Shown here one piece after another: positions 54,213-62,557 of a DNA stretch of 64,000 nt. The notes under the pieces were generated by a model. That model was not told where the DNA came from. It was given only the letters and a program-made list of their open reading frames with translations, and did not search any database. The translations under genes were made by a program, and so were the position numbers. Each line of letters begins with the position of its first letter. The stretch's first letter is position 1. Source of the DNA: Treponema putidum (GTDB taxonomy: Bacteria > Spirochaetota > Spirochaetia > Treponematales > Treponemataceae); NCBI RefSeq assembly GCF_000755145.1, contig NZ_CP009228.1, positions 803,827 through 867,826 on the forward strand. The letters run 5' to 3'.

Positions 54213-55001
54213 TTATGGATGAATCATATCCATATTTCCAAATCCAAAAATTAGCTCGTTTTCTTTTATAACACAACATAAATCAAATTTTGTTATAAAA
54301 CGAAATGATATTTCACTATTCTTAAATATCTTCCAATCAGAACTTTTCTTATAAATTTTTTTATATTGATTATATTCTTCATTTGAAATTTTTATTATAT
54401 AGTAATAAGGTAATTGCTCAATATTAGTTGGAATCCCATTTGAATATTGTTTTTCAATAATCTCAATAGATTTATCTTTAATTTGAATATCCGTTTCATG
54501 AGTAAAAAGCCATTTTATGAAATTTATATCTTTACAATCAGCAATATTCAATGTGTCCTGTAAATAATATCTACTATAAAAATCCGAATAACTATAACAA
54601 TCATAGATGATTTGTAATTCATTTAAAATATCACATCTATAGAATTTTTTAGACTCAGATTCATACATCCAATAATTATTTTGAATTTCATATTTTTTCC
54701 CTGTCAGTAAATACTCAACTTTATATTCACCATCTATAATACAAGCTTTTTCAACATTATTTATAGAAATAAGCTTTGCCTTTTTAATTTTTCTATCCAT
54801 CGATATTAAAGCATTACAGAGATCCTTATTTAAAATCGCTGACTCATCATGAGATTTCGGAATCCATCCTTTATATAGGAGAGTACTATTAGAATTATTT
54901 TCCAATAAAATTAAAACATTCATCTCTCGTTCATCATCAGCAAAGATATTTTGCAATAAAAGTAGTAATATACACAAAATACATATTCTTTTGTTTTTCA
55001 T
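54213..55001 (-). CDS. Hypothetical secreted protein, integron cassette gene
   Basis: 262 residues; signal peptide MKNKRICILCILLLLLQNIFA. The rest is Lys/Tyr/Ile-rich and unrecognised, in style like the secreted protein at 47621. It is a single-gene cassette bounded by attC2 upstream and attC1 downstream, all in minus orientation. Function unknown. Confidence 0.65.
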   Translation of the reverse strand: MKNKRICILCILLLLLQNIFADDEREMNVLILLENNSNSTLLYKGWIPKSHDESAILNKDLCNALISMDRKIKKAKLISINNVEKACIIDGEYKVEYLLTGKKYEIQNNYWMYESESKKFYRCDILNELQIIYDCYSYSDFYSRYYLQDTLNIADCKDINFIKWLFTHETDIQIKDKSIEIIEKQYSNGIPTNIEQLPYYYIIKISNEEYNQYKKIYKKSSDWKIFKNSEISFRFITKFDLCCVIKENELIFGFGNMDMIHP

Positions 55002-55035
55002 GTTCTTCTCTGAATTTCTGCACGAAAGGCAGTCC

Positions 55036-55101
55036 GCCTAACATTCGCTTAACCTGCTTTGCGGCTTGTCTGCAATGTCTGATTTGAAGCGGGTGTTAGG
55101 C
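55036..55101 (-). other. attC: Integron attC site 2
   Basis: Minus strand: GCCTAAC (55095-55101), imperfect hairpin with GCAGACAAGCC / GGTTAAGCG-type arms, GTTAGGC (55036-55042). The TAA of the inverse core is the stop codon of higA. Confidence 0.8.
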
Positions 55102-55395
55102 TATCTGTTTACAATGCGGAATTTTCTCTAAATCATTTACGAGCTTTAGCTCTGCTTCTCTCAAATCCAATTCATTTTGCATATTCAGCCAGAACTTAGA
55201 AGTTGTTCCAAAGTATTTAGAAAGCCTCAATGACATTTCAACCGTTATTTTTCTTTTTCCATGAACTAAATCCAAAATTGAACTGGAAGAAACACCTAAA
55301 TCTTTTGAAAGTCTATATGGAGTAATATTTAAAGGCTCGAGAAACTCTTCTAGTAAAATTTCACCAACTGTCGGTAATTCAAATCTTTTATCCAT
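55096..55395 (-). CDS. higA: HigA-type antitoxin (XRE family)
   Basis: 99 residues. TVGEILLEEFLEPLNITPYRLSKDLGVSSSSILDLVHGKRKIT is the HigA/VapI helix-turn-helix; the C-terminus supports dimerisation. The ATG at 55395 has GGAGG 6 bp upstream; the longer frame from 55446 overlaps the toxin. It neutralises the adjacent toxin and represses the operon. Its stop codon lies within attC2. Confidence 0.9.
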   Translation of the reverse strand: MDKRFELPTVGEILLEEFLEPLNITPYRLSKDLGVSSSSILDLVHGKRKITVEMSLRLSKYFGTTSKFWLNMQNELDLREAELKLVNDLEKIPHCKQIA

Positions 55396-55408
55396 AACAC
55401 GCCTCCGT

Positions 55409-55690
55409 TTAGTGGTAATCCACAATCTGTACTTCATAAGCTTCACTGTTTAGAAACTTAAACTGTATTCTCCATTGACTATTTATTCTTATGGAACAAT
55501 AGTCCTTTAAATCCCCAAGAAGATGTTCAAATCTATTTCCTGGAGGAATTCTCAGATCATCTTCTTTTTCCGCTGAATTAATTATCAATAATTTAGCAAA
55601 GGCTCTCTTATGTATTTCAGGCGGAAGCTTAGGTGATTTATTGCCTTTCCAGATTTTTTCCGTTTCTGAATCTGCAAATGATTTAATCAT
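55409..55690 (-). CDS. higB: HigB-type toxin (RelE superfamily mRNA interferase)
   Basis: 93 residues, the usual length. MIKSFADSETEKIWKG at the start, KLLIINSAEKEDDLRIPPGNRFEHL and NSQWRIQFKF are the HigB signature; Arg-rich strands form the ribosome-dependent nuclease site. Its ATG lies only 6 bp from the -10, so the message is probably leaderless. First gene of the higBA pair in an integron cassette. Confidence 0.9.
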   Translation of the reverse strand: MIKSFADSETEKIWKGNKSPKLPPEIHKRAFAKLLIINSAEKEDDLRIPPGNRFEHLLGDLKDYCSIRINSQWRIQFKFLNSEAYEVQIVDYH

Positions 55691-55696
55691 AGTTAT

Positions 55697-55725
55697 ATTA
55701 TCTGTTATTAAGATATATCTGTCAA
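55697..55725 (-). promoter_or_regulatory. higBA promoter
   Basis: Minus strand: -35 TTGACA (55720-55725), 17-bp spacer, -10 GATAAT (55697-55702). The spacer contains a loose dyad (ATATCT/AGATAATAT) that could bind HigA. Confidence 0.65.
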
Positions 55726-55777
55726 GTAGCTATATTTAATAGATTTTTTGTTGTGTTTTGAATCATATTTAAATTAG

Positions 55778-56089
55778 TTATTTATTTTCAGAATAAAAAT
55801 TACTGTGAAAAATAACTTTCTTACCAATTTTTTCAGCAAATGCTATTTCACGTTTTACTTGTTCTCCGATATATCCATTCAGATTAACCACATAAATAGC
55901 ATCTGAAATTTGTATTTTTCTATAATGGGCTTCATTAAGCTTTTTTATTTCTTCATCACTTAATTTTATTTCTTCTTCATTGTAAACACACTGTAATACA
56001 CTCATATGGTGTGTCTTCTCTAATAAAAGAGCTATTTTTTTCATCTCATTTGCAAATCTCATGCTTCCACAAATCGTTACTACTTCCAA
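55778..56089 (-). CDS. Nucleoside 2-deoxyribosyltransferase-like small protein
   Basis: 103 residues from TTG 56089 (GGAGG 7 bp upstream); the longer frame would cross the attC core. VTICGSMRFANEMKKIALLLEK is the Rossmannoid opening of the nucleoside-deoxyribosyltransferase/SLOG-like group, and SDAIYVVNLNGYIGEQVKREIAFA the second conserved block (Glu in GYIGEQ). A nucleotide or nucleoside hydrolase role is plausible, and such genes occur in mobile elements. It is the first gene after the core site at 56129. Confidence 0.7.
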   Translation of the reverse strand: MEVVTICGSMRFANEMKKIALLLEKTHHMSVLQCVYNEEEIKLSDEEIKKLNEAHYRKIQISDAIYVVNLNGYIGEQVKREIAFAEKIGKKVIFHSNFYSENK

Positions 56090-56128
56090 ACTTTTTACCT
56101 CCCATATTACCACGCCTGCGGCGTGTGA

Positions 56129-56135
56129 GCCTAAC
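56129..56135 (-). other. Integron core site (GTTAGGC), unpaired
   Basis: Minus strand GTTAGGC followed by a perfect CACGCC-GCA-GGCGTG hairpin. No partner inverse core is seen upstream, so it could be an attI-like end, a truncated attC or an integration scar marking the start of the cassette run. Confidence 0.45.
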
Positions 56136-56359
56136 ACCCCTCTTCTCCCCTTCCTCATAATATCATAAAAACCGGTACTTTCTATACACTATCACTACGG
56201 CAAGCACAAACGATAAGAATCGGCGGCAGGCTGCAATGGGTAAATGACGGTTTTTCCGTATAGGGTAGGCAGAAGGTATAAAAAATGCATCTTTTATTCA
56301 TTGCCAATATAGTAAAAAAGCTCAGCTTTGTCAATGAATATTTTATTGTTCAAAAGCTC

Positions 56360-56388
56360 TTGCATTATAAACCTTAAGCCTGTATAAT
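56360..56388 (+). promoter_or_regulatory. murJ promoter
   Basis: -35 TTGCAT (56360-56365), 17-bp spacer ending TG, -10 TATAAT (56383-56388). The ATG is 11 bp downstream, leaving a leader of only a few bases and no ribosome site. Confidence 0.7.
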
Positions 56389-56399
56389 CCTTAATTGTT

Positions 56400-57998
56400 A
56401 TGGGCAAGGTTAAAAATAAATCTCTCGTAAAAAGCGGGTCAAAACTTTCTCTTTTAGTTTTAGGGTCAAGAATTTTAGGTCTTGTCCGCCAGATGACTAT
56501 GTCTCATTTTTTAGGGACTGGTCCCTTGGCCGATGCCTTTACCACGGCCTTTATGCTTCCCAACCTTTTTAGAAGGCTCTTTGCCGAAAACAGCATAACA
56601 GTTGCCTTTATTCCGACCTTTAATGCCTATCTGCAAAAGCACAAAGATTCGCAAGAATCCGCAGAAACAAAAAAAGAAATAAACGAATTTTTAAATTCTA
56701 TTTTTACTCTTGTAAGTTTTTCTACTGCCATTGTAGTTATATTGGGCATTCTGTTTTCTCCGCTGATAATAAAGCTTTTTTTTAAGAATATTGCAGATTA
56801 TGATTCTACAGTTTTTTTAACGCGGATAATGTTTCCGTATTTATTTTTAATTTCGGTTGCAGCCTTTTTTCAAGGTATTTTAAACGGAGTAAAGATTTTT
56901 ACCCCTTCGGGCTTTACGCCTATTTTGTTCAACATAGCCGTCATTACTTCTACCTATGTTTTTGCAAAACCTTTTGGAGACCCCGCCGCAGCAATGGCAT
57001 ACGGTGTTGTTGTAGGAGGTATTATACAGGCAATCTTTCAGCTGCCCTTTGTTTTAAAGACGGGCTTTAGTCTTAAGCTCACAAACCTTAAAAAAACTTT
57101 TTCAAACCCCGGAACAAAAAAAGTCCTTGCCCTTATCGGGCCGACTATAATCGGCATGGCCACCTATCAGATAAACGATCTTGTTTCTACCTCGCTTGCA
57201 ACTTCGGCAGGTCTTGGAATAGCTTCAAGTTTACAATATTCTTTACGCTTACAAGAACTTTTATTAGGTATCTTTGCCGTTTCTGTAGGCACCGTAATTC
57301 TCCCCGAAATGTCGGCCTTGGCTCTGCGTAAAGATTGGAGAGCCTTCCAAACCGTACTATTGCAAGCCATAAAGGTAATCTCTCTCATTACAATACCCGC
57401 TACCTTTTTCTTTCTTTTGTCTGGAGAAAATTTAATCATCCTCATTTATAAGAGCAACAAATTCGATTCAGCTTCGGTAAAATTAACATTGGGAATTTTT
57501 AGGCTTCACATAATAGGGCTTTTTGCAATCGCTGCAAACAGGATTATAGCTCCTGCCTTTTATGCCCAAAGCGATTCAAAGTCACCTACAATCGCAGGAA
57601 TAATCTGCTTTGCAGTTAATATCCTCCTAGCCTTAATTTTAGTAGGCCCCATGGGTGGAAACGGCATTGCTCTCGCTTTGACAATAGCATCATTTATAAA
57701 CACGGCCATACTCTTAATGTTTTTAAAAAAGAACAAGGCCATTGATGTAAAAGAACTCATCTTTCCGGCTCTTTTATTTATTGCAAAAATATTCGCTTTT
57801 TCGGTTGCAGCATCAATTCCTATTTATTTTTTAAAGGATAAAATTTATTCTCCATTTGCTTCATTCGGAAAATTTATCGGACAAGGAGTTCCGCTTTTTA
57901 TTTCTTTTATTATTTTTGCAGGAATTGGAGCAGGCCTTTTACTTATAACTAAGGATCGAACAGCAAACATAATTTTAAAACGCTTAAAGGAAAAATAA
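56400..57998 (+). CDS. murJ: Lipid II flippase MurJ (MviN)
   Basis: 532-residue MOP-superfamily membrane protein with about 14 hydrophobic segments that moves lipid II across the inner membrane for peptidoglycan synthesis. SRILGLVRQMTMSHFLGTGPLADAF and RLFAENSITVAFIPTF are diagnostic for MurJ. The next gene (nrdA) begins after 1 bp. Confidence 0.94.
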   Translation: MGKVKNKSLVKSGSKLSLLVLGSRILGLVRQMTMSHFLGTGPLADAFTTAFMLPNLFRRLFAENSITVAFIPTFNAYLQKHKDSQESAETKKEINEFLNSIFTLVSFSTAIVVILGILFSPLIIKLFFKNIADYDSTVFLTRIMFPYLFLISVAAFFQGILNGVKIFTPSGFTPILFNIAVITSTYVFAKPFGDPAAAMAYGVVVGGIIQAIFQLPFVLKTGFSLKLTNLKKTFSNPGTKKVLALIGPTIIGMATYQINDLVSTSLATSAGLGIASSLQYSLRLQELLLGIFAVSVGTVILPEMSALALRKDWRAFQTVLLQAIKVISLITIPATFFFLLSGENLIILIYKSNKFDSASVKLTLGIFRLHIIGLFAIAANRIIAPAFYAQSDSKSPTIAGIICFAVNILLALILVGPMGGNGIALALTIASFINTAILLMFLKKNKAIDVKELIFPALLFIAKIFAFSVAASIPIYFLKDKIYSPFASFGKFIGQGVPLFISFIIFAGIGAGLLLITKDRTANIILKRLKEK

Positions 57999-57999
57999 A

Positions 58000-60537
58000 A
58001 TGCAAATCATAAAACGAAACGGCGAAACTAAAAATTACGAGCCGGAAAAAATTGAAGGAGCTATCCGCTCCGCCTTTAAAAGTGTGGAAAACTCTCCGCA
58101 CAAAGATTTAGATACAATAATTCCGCCTATGGTAAAGGAAATAGAAGAAGATATCTTGGAGCTTACCAAAAATGGAAGTCTTGTTCATGTCGAAACAATT
58201 CAAGACTTGGTAGAAAAAACTTTAATAGAAAACAACTACTATGCGGAAGTAAAAAACTTTATACTCTACCGTGTCGGCCGCACAAAGAGGCGGGATTCCC
58301 GTCAAATGATAAGCCGCTTTTTTTCCACAATAGAAATTCAGCCGATTCTTACCGAGATTCAAAACGACTTTACTTCGGACGAGTACAGCCTAAACTTGCT
58401 TGCACATAAATTCCTTTCTTTTAGAAAAGAAAATATGAGCGAGACCGAATCCCTAGCTATGCTTATTAAGGCCTCCGTCGAACTTACCGCTCAAGATGCC
58501 CCGGACTGGGAATTTATTGCGGCACGCCTTTTAATGCTTCAATTTAAATTAAAACTAAAAACCGAGCTTGAAAAAAGGCAGATTCATTCTTTTTATGAAA
58601 AAATCAAATACCTTGAAAACGAAGGTCTTTACGGAACATATATTTGCGAGGCCTATAGCCGAGATGAGCTGGAAGAGGCGGCTTCATTTATAAACGAAGA
58701 AAGAAATAAGCTTTTTACCTATAGCGCCCTCGACCTTCTTTTACGCCGCTATGTTATTCGCACTCATTCAAACACCGTTCTTGAATCGCCTCAGGAAATG
58801 TTTTTAGGTATTGCCCTTCACCTGGCAATGAAAGAAAAATCAAACAGGCTTGAATGGGTAAGGCGTTTTTACGATATGACAAGCAGCTTAAAAGTTACGA
58901 TGGCGACCCCCACCCTTTCAAATGCCCGAAAGCCTTACCATCAGCTTTCTTCCTGTTTTATAGACACGGTCCCCGATTCTCTTGACGGCATTTACCGCAG
59001 CATAGATAACTTTGCCAAGGTTTCAAAATTCGGAGGAGGTATGGGGCTCTACTTTGGGAAGGTCAGAGCCGTAGGCTCGCCCATCCGCGGGTTTATGGGA
59101 GCGGCAGGCGGAATTATCCGCTGGATAAAACTTGCAAACGATACGGCTGTTGCCGTTGACCAGCTTGGAGTAAGGCAGGGCTCGGTCGCCGTCTACCTCG
59201 ATGTCTGGCACAAGGACATCCCCGAATTTTTACAGCTCCGCACCAATAACGGAGATGACAGAATGAAGGCCCACGATGTTTTTCCGGCAGTCTGCTATCC
59301 AGATCTTTTTTGGAAAACTGTCCGCGATGATATAAATTCTTCTTGGCACCTGATGTGTCCCCATGAAATTTTAAAAATCAAAGGCTATGCCCTCGAAGAT
59401 TTTTACGGAGAAGAATGGGAAAAAAGGTATAAAGACTGCGTTGCCGATTCCCGCATCAACAAAAGAGAAATTCCTATAAAAGACTTGGTTCGCTTAATCT
59501 TAAAATCGGCCGTTGAAACGGGTACCCCCTTTGCTTTTAACCGCGACCATGCAAACAAAACAAATCCTAATCCCCACAGGGGAATGATTTACTGCTCAAA
59601 CCTATGCACAGAAATTTCTCAAAATATGAGCGAGATAAAACATAAAAACATTGAAATAAAAACTGAAGACGGAGATACTGTTGTTATAACAACTACTATC
59701 CCCGGAGACTTTGTAGTATGTAATTTAGCCTCCATTGTTCTCGGAAACATAAATGTAAATGACGAAAAAGAAATTGACGAAACCGTTTCTTCGGCAGTGC
59801 GCGCTCTGGACAATGTTATAGACTTAAATTTTTATCCAGTACCCTATGCACAAATTACCAATAGCCGATACAGGTCAATCGGCTTGGGAGCTTCGGGCTA
59901 TCATCATGCTCTCGCAAAAAACGGCATTGCATGGGAAAGCGAAGAGCACCTTAACTTTGCAGATAAGGTTTTTGAAAGAATAAATTATGCCGCAATCAAA
60001 GCCTCTTCCCAAATTGCAAAAGAAAAAGGAAGCTATGCCTATTTTGAAGGAAGCGATTGGCAAACAGGAGAATATTTTAAAAAACGGAATTATGTTGATG
60101 AAAAGTGGAAAGCTCTCGCAGAGGAAGTAAAATCAAACGGAATGAGGAATGCCTATCTTTTGGCAGTCGCTCCCACAAGCTCAACCTCGATTATCGCAGG
60201 CACAACTGCCGGAGTAGACCCGATTATGAATAAATATTTTTTAGAAGAGAAAAAAGGTTCTCTAATGCCTAGAGTTGCCCCCTCTCTTTCACCGGAAACC
60301 TATTGGCTTTATAAAAACGCCCACCACATCGAACAAGACTGGAGTATAAGAGCTGCGGGCTTACGGCAACGCCATATTGACCAAGCTCAATCCGTAAACC
60401 TTTACATTACAAACGAATTTACCTTCAGCAAGGTGCTTTCGCTCTATGTAAAGGCTTGGGAAGAAGGCCTTAAGTCAATCTATTATGTGCGAAGCCGCTC
60501 CCTCGAAGTCGAGGAATGTGAAAGCTGCAGCTCTTAA
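58000..60537 (+). CDS. nrdA: Class I ribonucleotide reductase large subunit
   Basis: 845 residues. N-terminal ATP-cone (about 1-90); thiyl-radical and redox cysteines in LSSCFIDTVPDS and NLCTEI; FGGGMGLYFGKVR and GLGASGYHHALAKNG around the barrel; and a C-terminal ECESCSS pair that re-reduces the active site. It converts ribonucleotides to deoxyribonucleotides with a NrdB radical subunit. No nrdB lies in the window; the following gene is the convergent aldolase. Co-transcribed with murJ. Confidence 0.94.
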   Translation: MQIIKRNGETKNYEPEKIEGAIRSAFKSVENSPHKDLDTIIPPMVKEIEEDILELTKNGSLVHVETIQDLVEKTLIENNYYAEVKNFILYRVGRTKRRDSRQMISRFFSTIEIQPILTEIQNDFTSDEYSLNLLAHKFLSFRKENMSETESLAMLIKASVELTAQDAPDWEFIAARLLMLQFKLKLKTELEKRQIHSFYEKIKYLENEGLYGTYICEAYSRDELEEAASFINEERNKLFTYSALDLLLRRYVIRTHSNTVLESPQEMFLGIALHLAMKEKSNRLEWVRRFYDMTSSLKVTMATPTLSNARKPYHQLSSCFIDTVPDSLDGIYRSIDNFAKVSKFGGGMGLYFGKVRAVGSPIRGFMGAAGGIIRWIKLANDTAVAVDQLGVRQGSVAVYLDVWHKDIPEFLQLRTNNGDDRMKAHDVFPAVCYPDLFWKTVRDDINSSWHLMCPHEILKIKGYALEDFYGEEWEKRYKDCVADSRINKREIPIKDLVRLILKSAVETGTPFAFNRDHANKTNPNPHRGMIYCSNLCTEISQNMSEIKHKNIEIKTEDGDTVVITTTIPGDFVVCNLASIVLGNINVNDEKEIDETVSSAVRALDNVIDLNFYPVPYAQITNSRYRSIGLGASGYHHALAKNGIAWESEEHLNFADKVFERINYAAIKASSQIAKEKGSYAYFEGSDWQTGEYFKKRNYVDEKWKALAEEVKSNGMRNAYLLAVAPTSSTSIIAGTTAGVDPIMNKYFLEEKKGSLMPRVAPSLSPETYWLYKNAHHIEQDWSIRAAGLRQRHIDQAQSVNLYITNEFTFSKVLSLYVKAWEEGLKSIYYVRSRSLEVEECESCSS

Positions 60538-60543
60538 TAAGAA

Positions 60544-61431
60544 CTATGTTATTGAAGCTTCGTAAACGCCCTTGATTGTTTTTTCCAAGGTTGCATTAAA
60601 CTCGGCATCACTCTGCTTGGCAGAAAGACCTTCGGCAAGAGCTCTGGAAAAACTTGCAATCATGCCCCTGTTTTTTGCCAAGAGCTTGTTTGCCTCATCT
60701 CTGGAATAACCGCCTGATAGGGCTACGACTCTAACTACTTGAGGATGTTTTGTAAATTCCTCATAAAGGTTTTCTTTTGTAGGAATTGAGAGTTTAAACA
60801 TTACAAGCAAATCTTTCGGCAAGGTCTTAAGGTGTTCTTCCAATTCTTTTTTCAGGAGTTCTTCGCACTTGACCTTGTCGGGTGATTTAATATCTACTTC
60901 AGGTTCAATAATAGGAACAAGACCGGCCTTTGCAATTTGAATACCCAATTCAAACTGCTGATCTACAACTGCCTTTATTCCTTTAGGATTTGCTTCTTTT
61001 ATAACGGAGCGCATCTTTGTTCCAAAAATGTGCTTTTCTACGGCATGCTTTAACATAGCGTCCAAATTAGGTATCGGCTTCATAAGCTGAACACCGTCCT
61101 TTAAGTCGGCAAGCCCCTTATCGACCTTTAAAAAGGGTAATATCTTCTTTTTTTCCCATAAGAAGTCGGCTGTGGGCATACCTTCAATTTCCCTTTCCAT
61201 TGTTTGCTCAAATAAAATTGCACCCAAAATATTATTGGAATTAAAGGCTTTTCCCGTGATTATTCTTGTACGCATAGCATGAACAAGATCAAACATTTCT
61301 TTTTCATTGGAATATGCCGTTTCGGGAACTCCGTAAGCAGCCAAAGCCTTAGGCGTACTTCCTCCGCTCTGATCCAATGCCGCAATAAAACCCTTGTCGT
61401 TTTTCATCCTTTCAAGTTTTACTTTATCCAT
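60544..61431 (-). CDS. fda: Class I fructose-1,6-bisphosphate aldolase
   Basis: 295 residues of the bacterial Schiff-base type (Staphylococcus Fda group): [40 protein letters not shown] with the probable Schiff-base Lys, and [11 protein letters not shown]. Glycolytic/gluconeogenic. The promoter on the minus strand is clear: TTGAGT (61507-61512), 18 bp, TATAAT (61483-61488). GAGAGG precedes the ATG. Confidence 0.93.
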   Translation of the reverse strand: MDKVKLERMKNDKGFIAALDQSGGSTPKALAAYGVPETAYSNEKEMFDLVHAMRTRIITGKAFNSNNILGAILFEQTMEREIEGMPTADFLWEKKKILPFLKVDKGLADLKDGVQLMKPIPNLDAMLKHAVEKHIFGTKMRSVIKEANPKGIKAVVDQQFELGIQIAKAGLVPIIEPEVDIKSPDKVKCEELLKKELEEHLKTLPKDLLVMFKLSIPTKENLYEEFTKHPQVVRVVALSGGYSRDEANKLLAKNRGMIASFSRALAEGLSAKQSDAEFNATLEKTIKGVYEASIT

Positions 61432-61482
61432 AATTCACCTCTCTAAAAATATTTACCGCAAGTGCCCCTGCGTACTTTCTTA

Positions 61483-61512
61483 ATTATAACATATAAACTT
61501 TACTTCACTCAA
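61483..61512 (-). promoter_or_regulatory. fda promoter
   Basis: Minus strand TTGAGT, 18-bp spacer, TATAAT. Confidence 0.7.
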
Positions 61513-61599
61513 GGGCTTAGCGGAGCTTAATAGTTATACAATTTAATGTTAGAATATGTTTCCCTCATCTCTTTGAAAATTTATTTTGAATGCCGAGTA

Positions 61600-61628
61600 T
61601 TGACACCTTGTACATTATAATGTACTAT
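61600..61628 (+). promoter_or_regulatory. Promoter/operator of the decayed toxin-antitoxin pair
   Basis: -35 TTGACA (61600-61605), 17-bp spacer, -10 TACTAT (61623-61628). The spacer holds a perfect palindrome GTACATTATAATGTAC (61610-61625), a typical antitoxin operator. The ATG follows 5 bp after the -10. Confidence 0.65.
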
Positions 61629-61633
61629 TAAAT

Positions 61634-61880
61634 ATGGAACGAACAGAAGCATTAGAGGTGATATTTTTTGAAACCGCTAATAATAGACAACCTGTAAGAG
61701 ATTTTATTTTATCATTAGATCAAAATGATAGAAAAATAGTTGGTTCGGATATTTTTTACTATTGAAGACTCTTCTTTAGTTTTGCTTCATGGATTTATAA
61801 AAAAGACACAAAAAACACCGCTCAAAGAATTAACGATAGCTATTTCTCGATTGAGGGAATTTAAGGAGATGAATAAATGA
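61634..61880 (+). pseudogene. Phage-derived Gp49/HigB-type toxin, internally deleted
   Basis: The frame begins MERTEALEVIFFETANNRQPVRDFI...DRKIVGSDI and hits a stop at 61763. Another frame resumes at FTIEDSSLVLLHGFIKKTQKTPLKEL and ends at 61880, overlapping the antitoxin ATG. About 40 residues of the catalytic middle are missing compared with intact relatives, so the toxin is dead. Confidence 0.75.
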
Positions 61881-62151
61881 AAGAGAAAGGACAATCATTT
61901 AGTGAATTTATGGTCGAACAAGGGTTATATGAAGAAGCTCAAGAATTAGCAGCAAAAAAAATTCTTATATACCAATTAGAAGCTGAAATGAAAAAATCAA
62001 AAATATAAGCAAAAATGAAATGGCAAAACGATTAAATACCTCCCGCAGTGCTGTAAATAATATTCTTGATACGGCATATAACTCATCAATAGGCTCATTA
62101 GAAAAAATGGCTTATGCATTAGGTAAACGGATATCGATAACATTGCAATAA
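61877..62151 (+). pseudogene. XRE-type antitoxin, frameshifted
   Basis: Starts MKEKGQSFSEFMVEQGLYEEAQELAAKKI... and stops at 62006. The helix-turn-helix continues in another frame (ISKNEMAKRLNTSRSAVNNIL...GKRISITLQ) to 62151. The break lies at an A5 run (61999-62003); one A restores it. With its toxin deleted, the antitoxin may be decaying, or this may be a sequence error. Confidence 0.7.
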
Positions 62152-62200
62152 CACATAGCGATATTTTAAAAAAATAAACATTTACAAATTTATGTAAATA

Positions 62201-62229
62201 TTGACAAACCTCATTTTTTATTCTAATAT
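62201..62229 (+). promoter_or_regulatory. Strong promoter upstream of the poly-C ORF and toxin-like gene
   Basis: -35 TTGACA (62201-62206), 17-bp spacer, -10 TAATAT (62224-62229). The nearest ATG is 6 bp after the -10. Confidence 0.65.
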
Positions 62230-62235
62230 GTCCCC

Positions 62236-62556
62236 ATGTGTAACTTCTTACAAACTTGCTTTAAGTTTAATTTTTCTCAAAAAGGAATTTTAATACAGAA
62301 ATTTATCTCTAAACAGACAAATCAAGTTACCCCCCCCCCGAAAAAATTTAATAAATTAAAAAATATTTTAATAAATATATTTTCTCTTTATTGTTTTAAT
62401 TTTACTTTAAATTTATTTACCCCGCAAAATAGACTTTATAATCGAAAGAGTTTTAGGCTGACAAGCGTTCTTCTTGAGGAAAGGCTTGTGCGGAACCGGC
62501 TTATAACATTTAATCGGTTTAAAATAAATAAAATACCAAATAAACAAGGAGAATAA
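62236..62556 (+). CDS. Doubtful 106-residue ORF containing a C10 tract
   Basis: Begins at the predicted transcription start and ends 1 bp before the next ATG, so its position fits a translated leader ORF. The product (MCNFLQTCFKFNF...VTPPPKKF...) is low-complexity and unrecognised. The C10 run (62330-62339) would switch its frame by slippage. The 26-bp repeat shared with 54086-54111 forms part of its 3' end, which argues against it being an ordinary gene. Confidence 0.25.
   Translation: MCNFLQTCFKFNFSQKGILIQKFISKQTNQVTPPPKKFNKLKNILINIFSLYCFNFTLNLFTPQNRLYNRKSFRLTSVLLEERLVRNRLITFNRFKINKIPNKQGE
62330..62339 (+). repeat. Homopolymer tract C10
   Basis: Ten consecutive C in otherwise A/T-rich sequence, about 100 bp downstream of a promoter. 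Candidate slippage (phase-variation) tract. Confidence 0.8.
62485..62510 (+). repeat. 26-bp sequence shared with 54086-54111
   Basis: Plus-strand copy of the element described at 54086; one mismatch. It lies 48 bp before the ATG of the large gene that follows. Confidence 0.7.
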
Positions 62557-62557
62557 A

